This document shows, piece by piece, positions 47,201 to 57,700 of a stretch of 64,000 nt of DNA. The notes under the pieces are model-generated. The model saw only the letters and a list, made by a program, of their open reading frames with translations, was not told where the DNA came from and made no database searches. The DNA is taken from contig JAMPIQ010000001.1 in assembly GCA_024699855.1 (NCBI GenBank), positions 1,550,001 to 1,614,000 of the forward strand, given 5' to 3'. Each line of letters opens with the position of its first letter. Position 1 is the first letter of the stretch. The translations under genes were made by a program, and so were the position numbers. The stretch is from Aphelenchoides besseyi (lineage: Eukaryota; Nematoda; Chromadorea; Rhabditida; Aphelenchoididae).

Positions 47201-48774
47201 GTATAGCAATAGAACGTCTCGAAAAGTCATTAATCCCCAATTCTTAATTCGCTATCTTCAATTTCTGTTTGTTTCACTCACTTCCATTGCTCCTTCAGCA
47301 AAATCATCCAAAGCCAACAAATCGGTTTTTTGTAACGGAAATGGAATGTCGAAGAAATCTTCGAAGTATTCGAGTGCTCGAATTGCAGTATCCAACGCAA
47401 ATTGCGATTGTTGACGGTAATCTCTCGTTGCACTGAAGACGTTCACTTCGATTGGTCGTTTCGTTTTCTTCGTCATTTGACGTGCTTTGCTGAAAGTTTT
47501 GTATTGGGAAAATCCGGTGCTTTTGAATTCACTTAAAACCATCTAATACGGCAAATGCAAGAATGTATGTCGACATCTTTGGTGTTGGTGCAAACTGATC
47601 CATAACATAGCTAAGAACAATTCCTAAGTGACTGTTAAACTCTCGATAACTAACTCCGCCCCATAGGGTTTCGTACGAATAAGATTCATGTTGGCGCGAG
47701 TAACATGCGACTTCTCACGGATAATCGATAAATCGAAAACCGCCTTGAAACTTGGTTCATCGAAACAAGGCAACGCACGACGTGCGAACGTTGCTTCAAA
47801 TTGCGAAACAGCCGAATAGCTGAAAACAAGATCGAATGAGAAGAAAATCAATTGATTGCGAACGTTTCGGTTTGAAGTTCATGGTCGACATGACGATTCG
47901 CGTAAAAACCTAAAAGCCATTTGTGATTCTTCAACCTATGAATTCACCTACCGGCCAACAGCGATCGGCCTATTCGGGCGCTGTAATCCAAGTGAATTCG
48001 AACTTTCTGACCGGGTTTTAGATTCTGATCCAACGTGAACGCCCATTGATTTAAACGTTCACATGTTGCCTAAAAGCATCAATGCAGAATCCATTGCTAA
48101 ACAGCAACTTACAATTCGACTTGAAACCGATTGACCATCAACGTAAAGTGAATAGGAGCTCAGATTCAGACCCTGTTGATGAAGAATCAACAATCGAGTT
48201 TGATTGTTCACATGAATATCGATATCCACGTTACCATTGAAGTCAAAAGTTGTCAAATTTGGATGAATAAAGAGATTATCTAAATGTACAAAACTACAAT
48301 AACAAAGGTTGGTGTTCACACAAACATCGAATGGGTACAAGATCGGTAGGCAAACGAATTTTCTTCCACGGAAATTGCGCTCCACATTCAGCATTTATCC
48401 GTTGAGTAAAAATGAGATCATTGTCCACAGACTTTAACTGCAAATTACTTCGATTGAATAGTCAACGATTAATGTACTCGTACCAATTCGCCATTCGAAC
48501 ATCGATTAGACAATTTAACAAAAACAATATATCCAATGACCGCACCGTAGATGAGCATTGCAATTCCCAATATGCAAATCGCGCAAACGGCACATCTGCG
48601 ACGTTTCTTTGTCCGAAGAATGTTTGGCGGTTCTGTCCGATTCAGAGGTTCACATTGTTCGGATCGAACACTTCGTGCCGATGGCCATTCATCTTCGGGC
48701 GGTTCGGGAAGTTCATTTGTTGGGGCATCGTAAACTAGAGGTGTAGGATTGGCTGGTGAAGGCATCGTATTCAT
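44213..48774 (-). CDS. M1-family zinc aminopeptidase, type II membrane protein
   Basis: N-terminal cytosolic region, then a basic KKRRRCAVC and the membrane helix ICILGIAMLIYGAVIGYIVF. The ectodomain has LRARRALPCFDEPSF-type block FARRALPCFDEPSFKA, substrate motif GAMENWGLMTFRD, zinc site VVAHEVAHQWFGN with downstream WWNDLWLNEGFANY (HExxH...E), a catalytic-Tyr region, and an ERAP1_C-like C-terminus ending WHAAHGTD. It removes N-terminal residues from peptides at the cell surface, e.g. neuropeptides. The start at 48774 is the first ATG; the frame is open further upstream without Met. The zinc motif is split over a 14-nt microexon. A tRNA-Met lies in one intron. Confidence 0.9.
45291..45363 (-). 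tRNA. tRNA-Met (CAT), elongator type
   Basis: Minus strand from 45363: acceptor GCTCGCA pairs with TGTGAGC at the 3' end; A box TAGCGCAGTCGG; anticodon loop CTCATAATC (anticodon CAT); box B GAGTTCGAGTC in the T arm. The D and anticodon arms match animal elongator Met tRNAs. It sits inside an intron of the aminopeptidase gene, on the same strand. Confidence 0.95.
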
Positions 48775-49508
48775 GGCTACCAACCAGGAACGGTCGTTCA
48801 GTGGACAAGTAGCTCTTCGCACTGGACTCAGAAATAGATCGACTTCTCGAGCATCGTGTGTTGACGTTTCGATATCATCGCTTTCACTCCGCTCGTCATC
48901 GTACTCGTTCGTTTTGAAGGTTTCCAGAGCGTTAAGTTGAAAGCGAAAAAGGGACTGAAACGTTTGAGTAAAAGCCGAATAGTCGACGTTCAATTTCCGG
49001 TTGTCGATTGTTGAAAAATCAAGTGATTAAAACGCGACAAAGATTCGAAAGATAACGAAAAGATCAATGATTGAGGTCCAAGCGAATCGAGGTTTTGTAT
49101 TCGAAGGTTTACAAAACTGAAAGTGTGTAATGCAAAAGATCAGACGTCACAAATAGAACCAATTTGCAACTTTTGTGCTAACCATCGTTTTTATCGCAAA
49201 CTTCGCACTTCGTGAAACCTGAGTCCGGGCCCGGTTATCAGTCGTTGGTGTTGCTGATCGAAGTGCGAGAATGCGATGCGTTTGCCATAAGCCACGTTTT
49301 CCGCGAAAACTGAACGGAAGCGCGGATTTTTGGAACGACAAACACACGAGAAAGTTGACTGTCGGCGTCCGAAAAACCCAAAAACAAACAGGCGAAACAA
49401 ACGATTAATTCCAAGTGTTTGGGGTTAATCGGGCGAACGAATGTACGTAATCTTTCCAGTGGGCTGATAGGATTTATACGTAATGTCTAACACACACACA
49501 ATGTGAAA
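48775..49508. other. Region upstream of the aminopeptidase start
   Basis: 48775-48960 remains open in the aminopeptidase frame (acidic, with SESDDIETSTHDARE) after a TTTCAG acceptor near 48955, so it is either extra N-terminal coding sequence or 5' UTR. Nothing else is recognised up to the GST gene. Confidence 0.45.
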
Positions 49509-50493
49509 TCAAATGATCGAACGCGGACGTTGGTCCTCACGTAACGGCGGCAGATTCGCGATTCGCTGTCTGTGCTCGTCTAATTGCGGGAATTCGCGTA
49601 GAAAGTCCGGATCGAAGAGGTTGTCGAAACGCATAAGAATTTCGGCAACACCAACATCCGCCCAAGTAATCTGAAAACAGAAATCGATCAGCAAACAAAA
49701 GAGGCTCGGAAGTTCGGATTGAAGATTTTGGTGGCACTCAAAAGAATAATTGGCAATCGATCATCCTCAGCGTCGAAGCCGAAAGACAAATTTCGTTTTC
49801 CTTTTGTCATCAACCAAAAAGACGTCTGACGGCAATTTGCGGGTGCGAAGAGAAAGTTTTTGTGGAGGGGTGATAAATCGGAACTCACGCGATCAGAAAC
49901 GAGGAATTTGCGACCGACCAAACGGCAATTCAGAACTTCGAGTATGGGGCGAAGTAGTTCGTGTTTGAATTCGTCCCAGTGTTTCATCTGGAACTCGTTA
50001 AACGTTCGTTTTCTTCGTCCAATGACTTACGCGAAGCTTTTCGTTCTTCGACAAGATATCACGAACAATGGGCAAAAGACCTCGATTGAGAATCTCCAGA
50101 TATTGGTTGATCTGTTCGAGATAATGCGATTCGATAGTTGTTTCGGCATAGAATCCTAAATACAAAACACAATTCATAAGCTCATTAGCAAACAAACCGA
50201 ATTCACGTGCCAACACACGACCAATTTCGCCGGCACCAACAACCGTCAATCGAGAGTTTATACGCAACAACGGTAAACGAGCCTCAGGTGGCAATGAAGC
50301 TGAAAAACATTGAGGAATAAGGCCGACAAACCGCTGTCTTACCTTTCAATTTGAAGGCACGCCACTCGGGAATTGAGAGTCGACAGTCAGTGAACTCTTG
50401 ACCGGCTAACTTAAATAGCATTCGAATTGCTTCGGCACGATTCCAACCGGGTAAACTCAAAAGTTCGTACTTTTGACGAACCGGAACGGACAT
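49509..50493 (-). CDS. Glutathione S-transferase, sigma-like, divergent G-site
   Basis: Starts MSVPVRQKYELLSLPGWNRA (catalytic-Tyr position and thioredoxin-fold start), then LPPEARLPLLRINSRLTV, where the cis-Pro block (LPVL) is followed by VVGAGEIGRVLARE instead of the usual QSxAIxRYLA. The helical C-domain has TTIESHYLEQINQYLEILNR and LVSDRITWADVGVAEILMRF, the ITWADxxxAE motif of nematode and sigma GSTs. Five exons; the last intron is about 190 nt. Family role: glutathione conjugation or prostaglandin/peroxide metabolism. Loss of the Gln-Ser glutathione contact makes normal catalysis uncertain. Confidence 0.85.
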
Positions 50494-51407
50494 TGTTACG
50501 TGATCCAACTAATCAAATTGATTACTCAATTCAACGCAATGAAGATGCACAGGATTCCTCCTCTGGTTATACGATTTAACCGCTCCGTTTTGTTCCAGTG
50601 CGCATCGGAGTGCGATTGTCTTGGCCGTCAGATCTCAAATTTCGCTTGTGGTCATGAGTTGACAAGCGAATGGAACGTCCGAACAACTCAATCGTCATTC
50701 CACTTAAACTCGTCGGGTGTTTTTCTTGGCCAATTGCTTTTGAACGAGTGGTCAGTTGAAGTGCATGAGAAGCGAGAGCTGTTGTTGCTCGTTCAAAATA
50801 ACTCATCATAATTTGAAATCCCTGTGGTCACTCAGACCTCGAAAACCCAGCTGTTGTTCGTTCACATACCCTTTCCTTCAAAATTTCGCGTTCACAGAAA
50901 CTGAGCTCAAAGACGTTTGACATGTCGTACGGTATTTGACTGAGTAAACATTTCCGGAATGTCGACGGATCGGTCTTTCGACTCGACGTCAAATGATTTG
51001 CGATCTGTTCAGTACGTCAACACGTTCGACCTTTGATTCCTCTGACGAGTGTTTTGATTTATGATTGTACGAAAAATTGAATTTCATTTCGACGGACAAC
51101 TCGCCAATTACATGAAATGTTTTCAGTTCAATCACAACCGAACATCGTGCTCGTAAATTCGTTTCGTGCGTACGAAAAAACCTCCGCATCAAATGTCAGA
51201 AATATTGAAATTTGCGCAATTCATCTTCGATGCCGTCACTCCGCCCTCTTAGTCGACCACGAATAAAAGCTGAAGCTCACACGTGCAAACTGAAGAGTTT
51301 TGTCTTAACGAGAAGTTTGTTTTTAATCCTTTTTTATATAATATCAACTCCTAGAGGACTCCGAAAAGTCAACTCATAGTGTTTCATTTCAGTCGTCATT
51401 TTCGAAA
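50494..51407. other. Divergent intergenic region
   Basis: About 900 nt without a supported gene. A good acceptor (TTTCATTTCAG, about 51392) precedes the secreted-peptide gene on the plus strand. Confidence 0.5.
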
Positions 51408-51714
51408 ATGTCTGTTCAACATACCAGTCTTTTGATCTTCGGTGCGTTCGAAGGTACTTTGTAGTGTTGCAACTATGATCATTTCAGTTTTCCTATTTGT
51501 CACTGCAAATGCACAACCAATCTTAGAGCAGCCATACGCCGAGATGTCCGATTACAATGTTAGTGTAATGAATGAACACAAAAGAATGTTTTTTCAGTCA
51601 TACAACAGTCGTTTTGTTCCATCAATTCAGATGCCACGAAACAAAAGATTGAAATTCTACGGTAGTCTTTTAAGTTTGGGTCCGACAGAAGATATCGACG
51701 ATACTTTAAGGTAG
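51408..51714 (+). CDS. Short secreted peptide precursor
   Basis: Three exons with 38-45 nt introns. A signal peptide MSVQHTSLLIFVFLFVTANA is followed by a mature part of about 55 residues (QPILEQPYAEMSDYN..., QMPRNKR, then KFYGSLLSLGPTEDIDD and a terminal R). One dibasic KR site would release a C-terminal peptide. There are no cysteines and no amidation Gly next to the dibasic site, so it is not a standard FLP or insulin. It has the form of a neuropeptide-like or cuticle-associated secreted protein; I do not recognise a family. The frame is well supported by splice phase and signal peptide. Confidence 0.65.
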
Positions 51715-52085
51715 CCTTTTCTCTGTAGAATCTCGATCTCACTGACAACAGCTCTCGACTCTTCGATCAGTCTAATTGCATATTCATTACGCAACATTTC
51801 CGTCCTTGAAATCATGATTTGTAATACAAAACAAGAGATCGAGAAGCAAATACGATCATGTTTGCTAATCAGCGTTTGATCGTATAATTTTGTTTTCAAT
51901 CCAAGGTTTCAAAATGGTCTAAGAGCTATAAAGTGAACGAGCAATCCGTTTTTGTTGTGAGATCGAGATTCTAATTGAAATTTTCAAGATTCGGATAATG
52001 GACTCACATTGATTTGATCGGCCGTATTAATAAATTTTTTAACTGTATTTTTGATAAATTGTACAAACTCGAGTAAAATTGTTTA
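51715..52085. other. Convergent 3' region
   Basis: Between the secreted-peptide and GTPBP3 stop codons. No gene seen; presumably 3' UTRs. Confidence 0.5.
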
Positions 52086-53707
52086 TTATTTGCCAATGCA
52101 AAACTCTGAGAAAACTTTGTTCATGATCGTATCATTGGTCACTTGTCCTGTGATTTCGCCAATTGCCAATGTGCAGTTCTTCAGATGCTGAGCCGCAATT
52201 GCAATATCAACGTCAATAGCAATTTCAAATTCCTCCAATTGATCGATTATCCTCTCCAACAGATGCACGTGCCGTTCGCGCGATAGAAAAAGATCGTTGT
52301 TCTCGTTTGCCAAGTCACTCATTCGCTCGGTTAAGGCGGAGATTAGCGGACTAACGGCTTCATTAGACAGGGTGTTGATCAAAATGATTGGAAATTCCAT
52401 ATCTATGAAAGAAGTAAATAGATCATGAAGGAAGAGTTACCTGAAACTAGTAAGCTCTTATGTTGTTGAGATAGAAGATCGGACTTGTTAAGACACAACA
52501 CAACATTCGTAATTGGAATATCTGCCAGTGAGGATTTGAGGTAGCTGATTTCTTGATCAACAGAGAAGTTTGCGTTAGATAACAAGTCTTCGGCTGAAAT
52601 CACAAAAACAACGATATGAGCTTCTTTCACTCTAAACACTGATTTTAAAAGTGTTTTAAGGTTAGCTGTTAACCTCTTTATTGTACGCACAATTCCTTCA
52701 TTTTCCAATACATCTGTCGTCTTTCGTAAGCCTGCGGTATCGAAAATTGTGAGCGGCAAATTGCCGTTAAGAAAAATTCGTGTTTCCAACGAGTCTCGAG
52801 TTGTTCCCTAGAATAAACGTTACAACAAGCTGAGCAATAAACAACCGGCAAGTTAGAAACAATGGCAACATCCCGTTCAGCTAAGCGATTGATTAAACTC
52901 GATTTGCCAACGTTCGTTCTGCCAACAAGCGCAACTTTCACTCCACTGCGAATAAGAATTGCTCGGCAAGTTGATTTCAGTAAGTCGGTCAACTCATTTT
53001 TCAACTTCCGACTCTTCAAGATGGTTTGTCGTTTCCATTCCAACTGTTGTTGGTCTTCAATATCTTCGGCGAAATCGATTGATGCTTCCACTTGAGCGGT
53101 TATATCGATCAACAAATCTCGGAACGGTTTTAAGCGTTTAGACGCTTTGTTTTGTCGATGTGCCAAACGCAATTGTAACGGGGTTTCTGCCTGAAGCAAA
53201 TCATTTAAACTCTCCACTTCTGCAACATCCATTTTCTTGTTGAAAAAGGCACTAAAATGTTTTTGTTGTCGTATCTCAATGATTTACTTACCGTCTCGTA
53301 AACTCTCCGGCTTTTGCTGGCAATAGTCCATCGATTTTTGACAAAGTCTCCAGCAGTTTTGCGACTACAGCCTTCGAGCCGTGACAAAAGATCTCGACGG
53401 TATCTTCTCCAGTAAAAGTTCTGGGACCCTTCAGAAAAACCAACATGCAACGGTCAATCAGTTCATGTTTCTCAAGATCGTAAATAGGCGAATAAAACAG
53501 ACGATTCGTTTCGAACTCAGTTTTCTTTGTTAACCGTCTCAACGCATCTTTACTTTCAGAACCTCAAACACGAAGGATTGTCAATACGTTGGCTGGTTTA
53601 CCTGATATTCGTACAATCGCCAATGCTGCTGGTAGAGAGCCCGAACTCATAGCAAAAATTGAAGCATTGCGTCTTAGGATCCGAGCAAAACTTCGTACGC
53701 CAATCAT
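52086..53707 (-). CDS. GTPBP3: Mitochondrial tRNA modification GTPase (MnmE/GTPBP3)
   Basis: Starts MIGVRSFARILRRNASIFAM, a mitochondrial presequence, followed by the MnmE start SSGSLPAALAIVRISG, FTGEDTVEIFCHGS, LPAKAGEFTRRAFFNKKMD, and the G domain: GRTNVGKSSLINRL (P-loop), TTRD, DTAGLRKTTD (G3), LNKSD (G4). The C-terminus ends FCIGK, the invariant CIGK that places the catalytic Cys. With MTO1 it makes the 5-taurinomethyl/carboxymethylaminomethyl uridine of mitochondrial tRNAs. Several short introns. It follows SOCS on the same strand with a gap of about 220 nt. Confidence 0.95.
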
Positions 53708-53926
53708 CTGAAAGCTTGTCTGAAAGGCTCAAATTCATTCGTATCCAATAGACATGATACAAAAACTTTCACTTCAGATTTTCAAGAAAACGATTGTTCA
53801 AGTTTTATTATAATCGGGAAATATGTACAAATCGGGTTTAAATTCCAAAGCATCAGAATCTGAGGGATGAAAAGAAATTGGATCGTAGAAAGTTTGTACT
53901 TTTTGTTGATTGATATCAAAAATGAC

Positions 53927-54645
53927 TTAGTTTGGAATTAAGTATTTTGAGGATAGAACGTATCGTTTTAGGGACCTAGACAATGGTAGAGCAGAAACTG
54001 ATTTGTTTAGATTCAACTCAGAACGCAACGAGTTTCGAATAGACAGCCGTGCAAAATACTTGAGGGTTGCCATTTGATAGCGACTAAATCCATTCTTGAG
54101 TTGAATTGATGCAGTGGTTTCATCGGGAACCCGATGATGAAGCAATATCTCATAGTGTTTCTTATCGTTGGAAGCGTTGATTGCTTTGTTCACAAATTCG
54201 ATTAAGGAAAACGAATCCGAACGTATCAGCGAATTTGGGCCTCCCAAACACCATCGACCACAATGTAATCCAACATGTGTATGAAAACAACCTGACATTT
54301 ACAATAGAACCGATTTGACCATTGTCCTACCTTGATCTGTTTGATACGAAAACGAAAAAAAGTATCGTTCATTGCGAGAATCGCGCAGAAGAAAAGTACC
54401 TACTGGTTGGTTGTTGAGTAAATGCTCTGCTTTTTGTGGAGAAACTAAAATCGACGTTATTCGGTTTCTTAATTCGCTTCTTTACTTGGGCCCCAGTACC
54501 AACTTGCAGTTCGTAGTTCTAAATGGATGAAATTTAAACGAAATGTTTTGAGTTGAATACCTTTAAGTGCCAATTGAAACGTTATTCCACCTTTCGTTTC
54601 GTCATCTTCGCCATCGGCACTCGTTTTGGGATCGTTTACTGACAT
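53927..54645 (-). CDS. SOCS protein (SH2 domain plus SOCS box)
   Basis: Four exons. A short N-terminus (MSVNDPKTSADG) leads to the SH2 domain: TASWYWGPISPQKAEHLL, PVGTFLLRDSRNERYFFSFS (FLLR with the phosphotyrosine-binding Arg), CFHTHVGLHCGRWCLGG, SLIEFVNKAI and YEILLHHRVP. A SOCS box follows: MATLKYFARLSIRNSLRSEL and LPLSRSLKRYVL. This is the arrangement of the SOCS4-7/CIS group, which recruits Elongin B/C and Cullin 5 to degrade tyrosine-phosphorylated receptors. It lies between MED23 and GTPBP3, on the same strand, with gaps of about 150 and 220 nt. Confidence 0.9.
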
Positions 54646-54794
54646 CTAAACTCATCTGTACGAAAAAATTTAAGAGCTTTTGAGGTATTTTAATGGCAAT
54701 ATTACCATTTCACGTACATCGATACTTTTAGTTTTTATTATTCAATCATAAAATAAGATCGGAGGTTAAAAGTAAATTGATAACAATAACAAAA

Positions 54795-57700
54795 TCACAT
54801 CGGCGGCATTTGACCGTATTGATTGTATACTGGACGGACGGGCATCATAGGATTTGGATTTTGTCCGTATTGACTGTACATCATCGGATTTTGATTCATG
54901 TTAGGATGTCTAGGAAATGGTTGCTGATGATTTGGATAGTTGATTGGTTGGCCGTGCATTCCTGAGTTCGGAGGTTGCCCGCCCATGAAATAAGGCGCTT
55001 GCATTTGTTGCTGAGGATATGGAAACTGTCCTTGAGGATGGAAATGTCCAGGTTGACCGTTCATTGATGGATGCTGTTGATGTGGATGATTTATTGAAGG
55101 TTGAGGGATCATTTGCGGCGGAATTTGATTCATTTGTTGATTCGGATATGTGGTCGGAAAGTGAGGTTGTTGATTGGAGTGCACTTGATTCTGATGAGGA
55201 AATGGACCTTGAGAATTCGGAACAGATGGAATCGGAGTTTGATTGGCGGAGTTCTGTGCGGGCATCGGAGTCGAAGTCACAACATCAGACATATTCGAAT
55301 TTTGTTGCGGTACATTGGAATAAGGCAAAGAAGCGACGTTCATTTGTCCTGGAGGTTGTTGAGCAGCGGCGTGATCATTAGTTAGTAGATCGGATAAGTG
55401 GAAAATGTTTTTGAAGCCGTGATCGCACATTTCGGTAAGCACCGGATGTGTGATGTGTGAATTCAAACGATTGGAGACATCTCGCATTCCCGGTGATGGC
55501 AAAAACTTCAACTTCTCACGCATTCCTTCCGGAAATCGAGCGATCGCCATTTCCGTTTCTCGATTAACGGCTGAACCGGGAACCTGAAATCGAACTCCTG
55601 TACAATGATTGTATTCACGAAAACTCACCGTATATTTGAACTCATATAGGAGATCGCAAATCAAATCTTCGTATTGTAATTTGGATTGTTTTTCAAGAAT
55701 GCGAGGAATCATGTCGTAGATTGTGATTATCAACTGAAGATATTGAGAAGAGGAATCTTTCTCTCGGTCGATGATTTTCATCAGATACACTGTCAAGATA
55801 CGAAGATAGTATATGAGTTGAGTTTCATTTTCGACTTTCGGAGCAAAACGAGTGTTGATTTCGGTACTTAGAAGAGCCAAGCTGTCCACGTTGGCATGTT
55901 GAATAAACGCGTGCATCAACGCCAACATACTCATGATCTTGTCTTCACTATACTGCATGATCTCAATGTTGTAGGATGAGAACAGATAGTCAGGCCCGTT
56001 ATCCTTCAACTCATTCCAACAAAACGATTGCTCGACTTTTTTGAAGAAAATGTATTGAAAACGTTTGGGCAAGTTGCACAGCAACATGGCCACTGCATTC
56101 AATCGATCGGTTGGTCGTTTAACCGGCTTTGACATTGACACCTCAATCAATCCATCGACAATCTCCTGCGCCTCTTTCGAACTGACCATTAACTCCAAAC
56201 ATCCGGAAATCAATGCTTGTGCTGCTGGTGCAAATTCAGCAATTCGCCAATCACGTGCAACAAAATCTGGAGGCTGGTGGTTGTAAGTTGAAGCAGCAAC
56301 AACCCTTTCCGCTATGACATTACAGATTTTGACAGCCGGCATCTGAGAAACGAGCATTACAGTCGACAAGCTGCTCCTGCTTCTTACCTTGTGTTGTTGT
56401 ATTACAAATTCTTGAGATAGAAAGGAGTATCGTGGCGAATGTTTATCGTCTTCCAAATGTTTGCAAACCACGCCAACTAAACGCCGAAGATTCTCAGATG
56501 GTGTTAGACCATCGAGTACATAACTTAATTTGTATAGATAAGTGATCGGTTGAGCTGTAAATTATAATGCTGAGGTGATTGAAATAAGGAAACTTGCGAT
56601 GATATCGATAAACTGGAGCAAAAGCTTTCAAGAACTGTTCCAGAACTGGCTTATCGATCTTGACTTCAAATGATCGAAGAAACAAAATATCCACAACTGG
56701 TAAGATGCGTTCAGCTAAAAATAGCAGTGCATTAGAGTGGCTATAGCAAACAAGTACTCACCCAAATTGCTGTAATACATCGGCACACGACAACGATACT
56801 TACTACCGTCTGCATCGTTTCCATCTGAAAGCTTTTCCAAATCGTAGTCTCCAAACTCACGTCGATATTCGAACATTTTTTTGAAGTATTCGGCCGAATT
56901 GTAACTGAGTAAGTTGGCGTTTGACGGTAAAATCTTGTACAACATTTCCAATCGCTTCATGATTCCTCTGGTCTTGTCGACGTCTTGTTTTTGAAGTAGA
57001 CCATACAAAATAATCAAACTGATTCTGATCGATTCGTTGTCATTTGGATGGAGAATGAGAGCGAAAAAGAAGCGTTCGAATGGCACATATTGGCGTACGA
57101 ATATGATTTGATACAATGCGTTGATAATTTGGTCATAGTCGTTGTCTTTGCTTAGAATCTGTGCTTGCCAAATGACATACCTAGAAGAAATAAAAGGTCA
57201 TAGAATCGAAACAATTAAGGACATACTTGATGAGAGCGTTTAGATTTTCCGTAAAGTTTCGAATGGGCATCATTTTGATGTAACTAAATTGAAATTGTGA
57301 TCAGAAGATTAAAGAATCATTGCTTACCTTTGAATGTGTAGCGGCAAAGATAAATTGTATTTGCTGATCGTATAAAAAAGTGCGATAAACGTGACTGGAG
57401 GTCGTGTCGTATAAACTCCACCAGAATTCCACATATGCTGTTGTTCATCGTCCGTGCTCTTCTCGTAGTTTGCACAAAGTTGAACGTCGAGTTCCGCGTC
57501 TTCTTGTGCTTTCATGTGCTGTGGAAACCATCTTAAGGAACATCGTGGCCATTTTTGTGTTTTGTTCATTTCACTAACGCAGTCGGTGACAAAACTCTTT
57601 TCGTTCGGATAATCAGCTGAACAACCATTCGATTATACAAGCCTGAATATGCAACGTACCGGTCATTTTGTAAGCCATAGCGAAGTGAATACAAAGTAGC

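Noticed and set aside
55019..55385. Plus-strand frames opposite the end of MED23
   Set aside because: Antisense to the Gln/Pro-rich MED23 exon; Asp/Glu/Ser-rich shadow without a start context.
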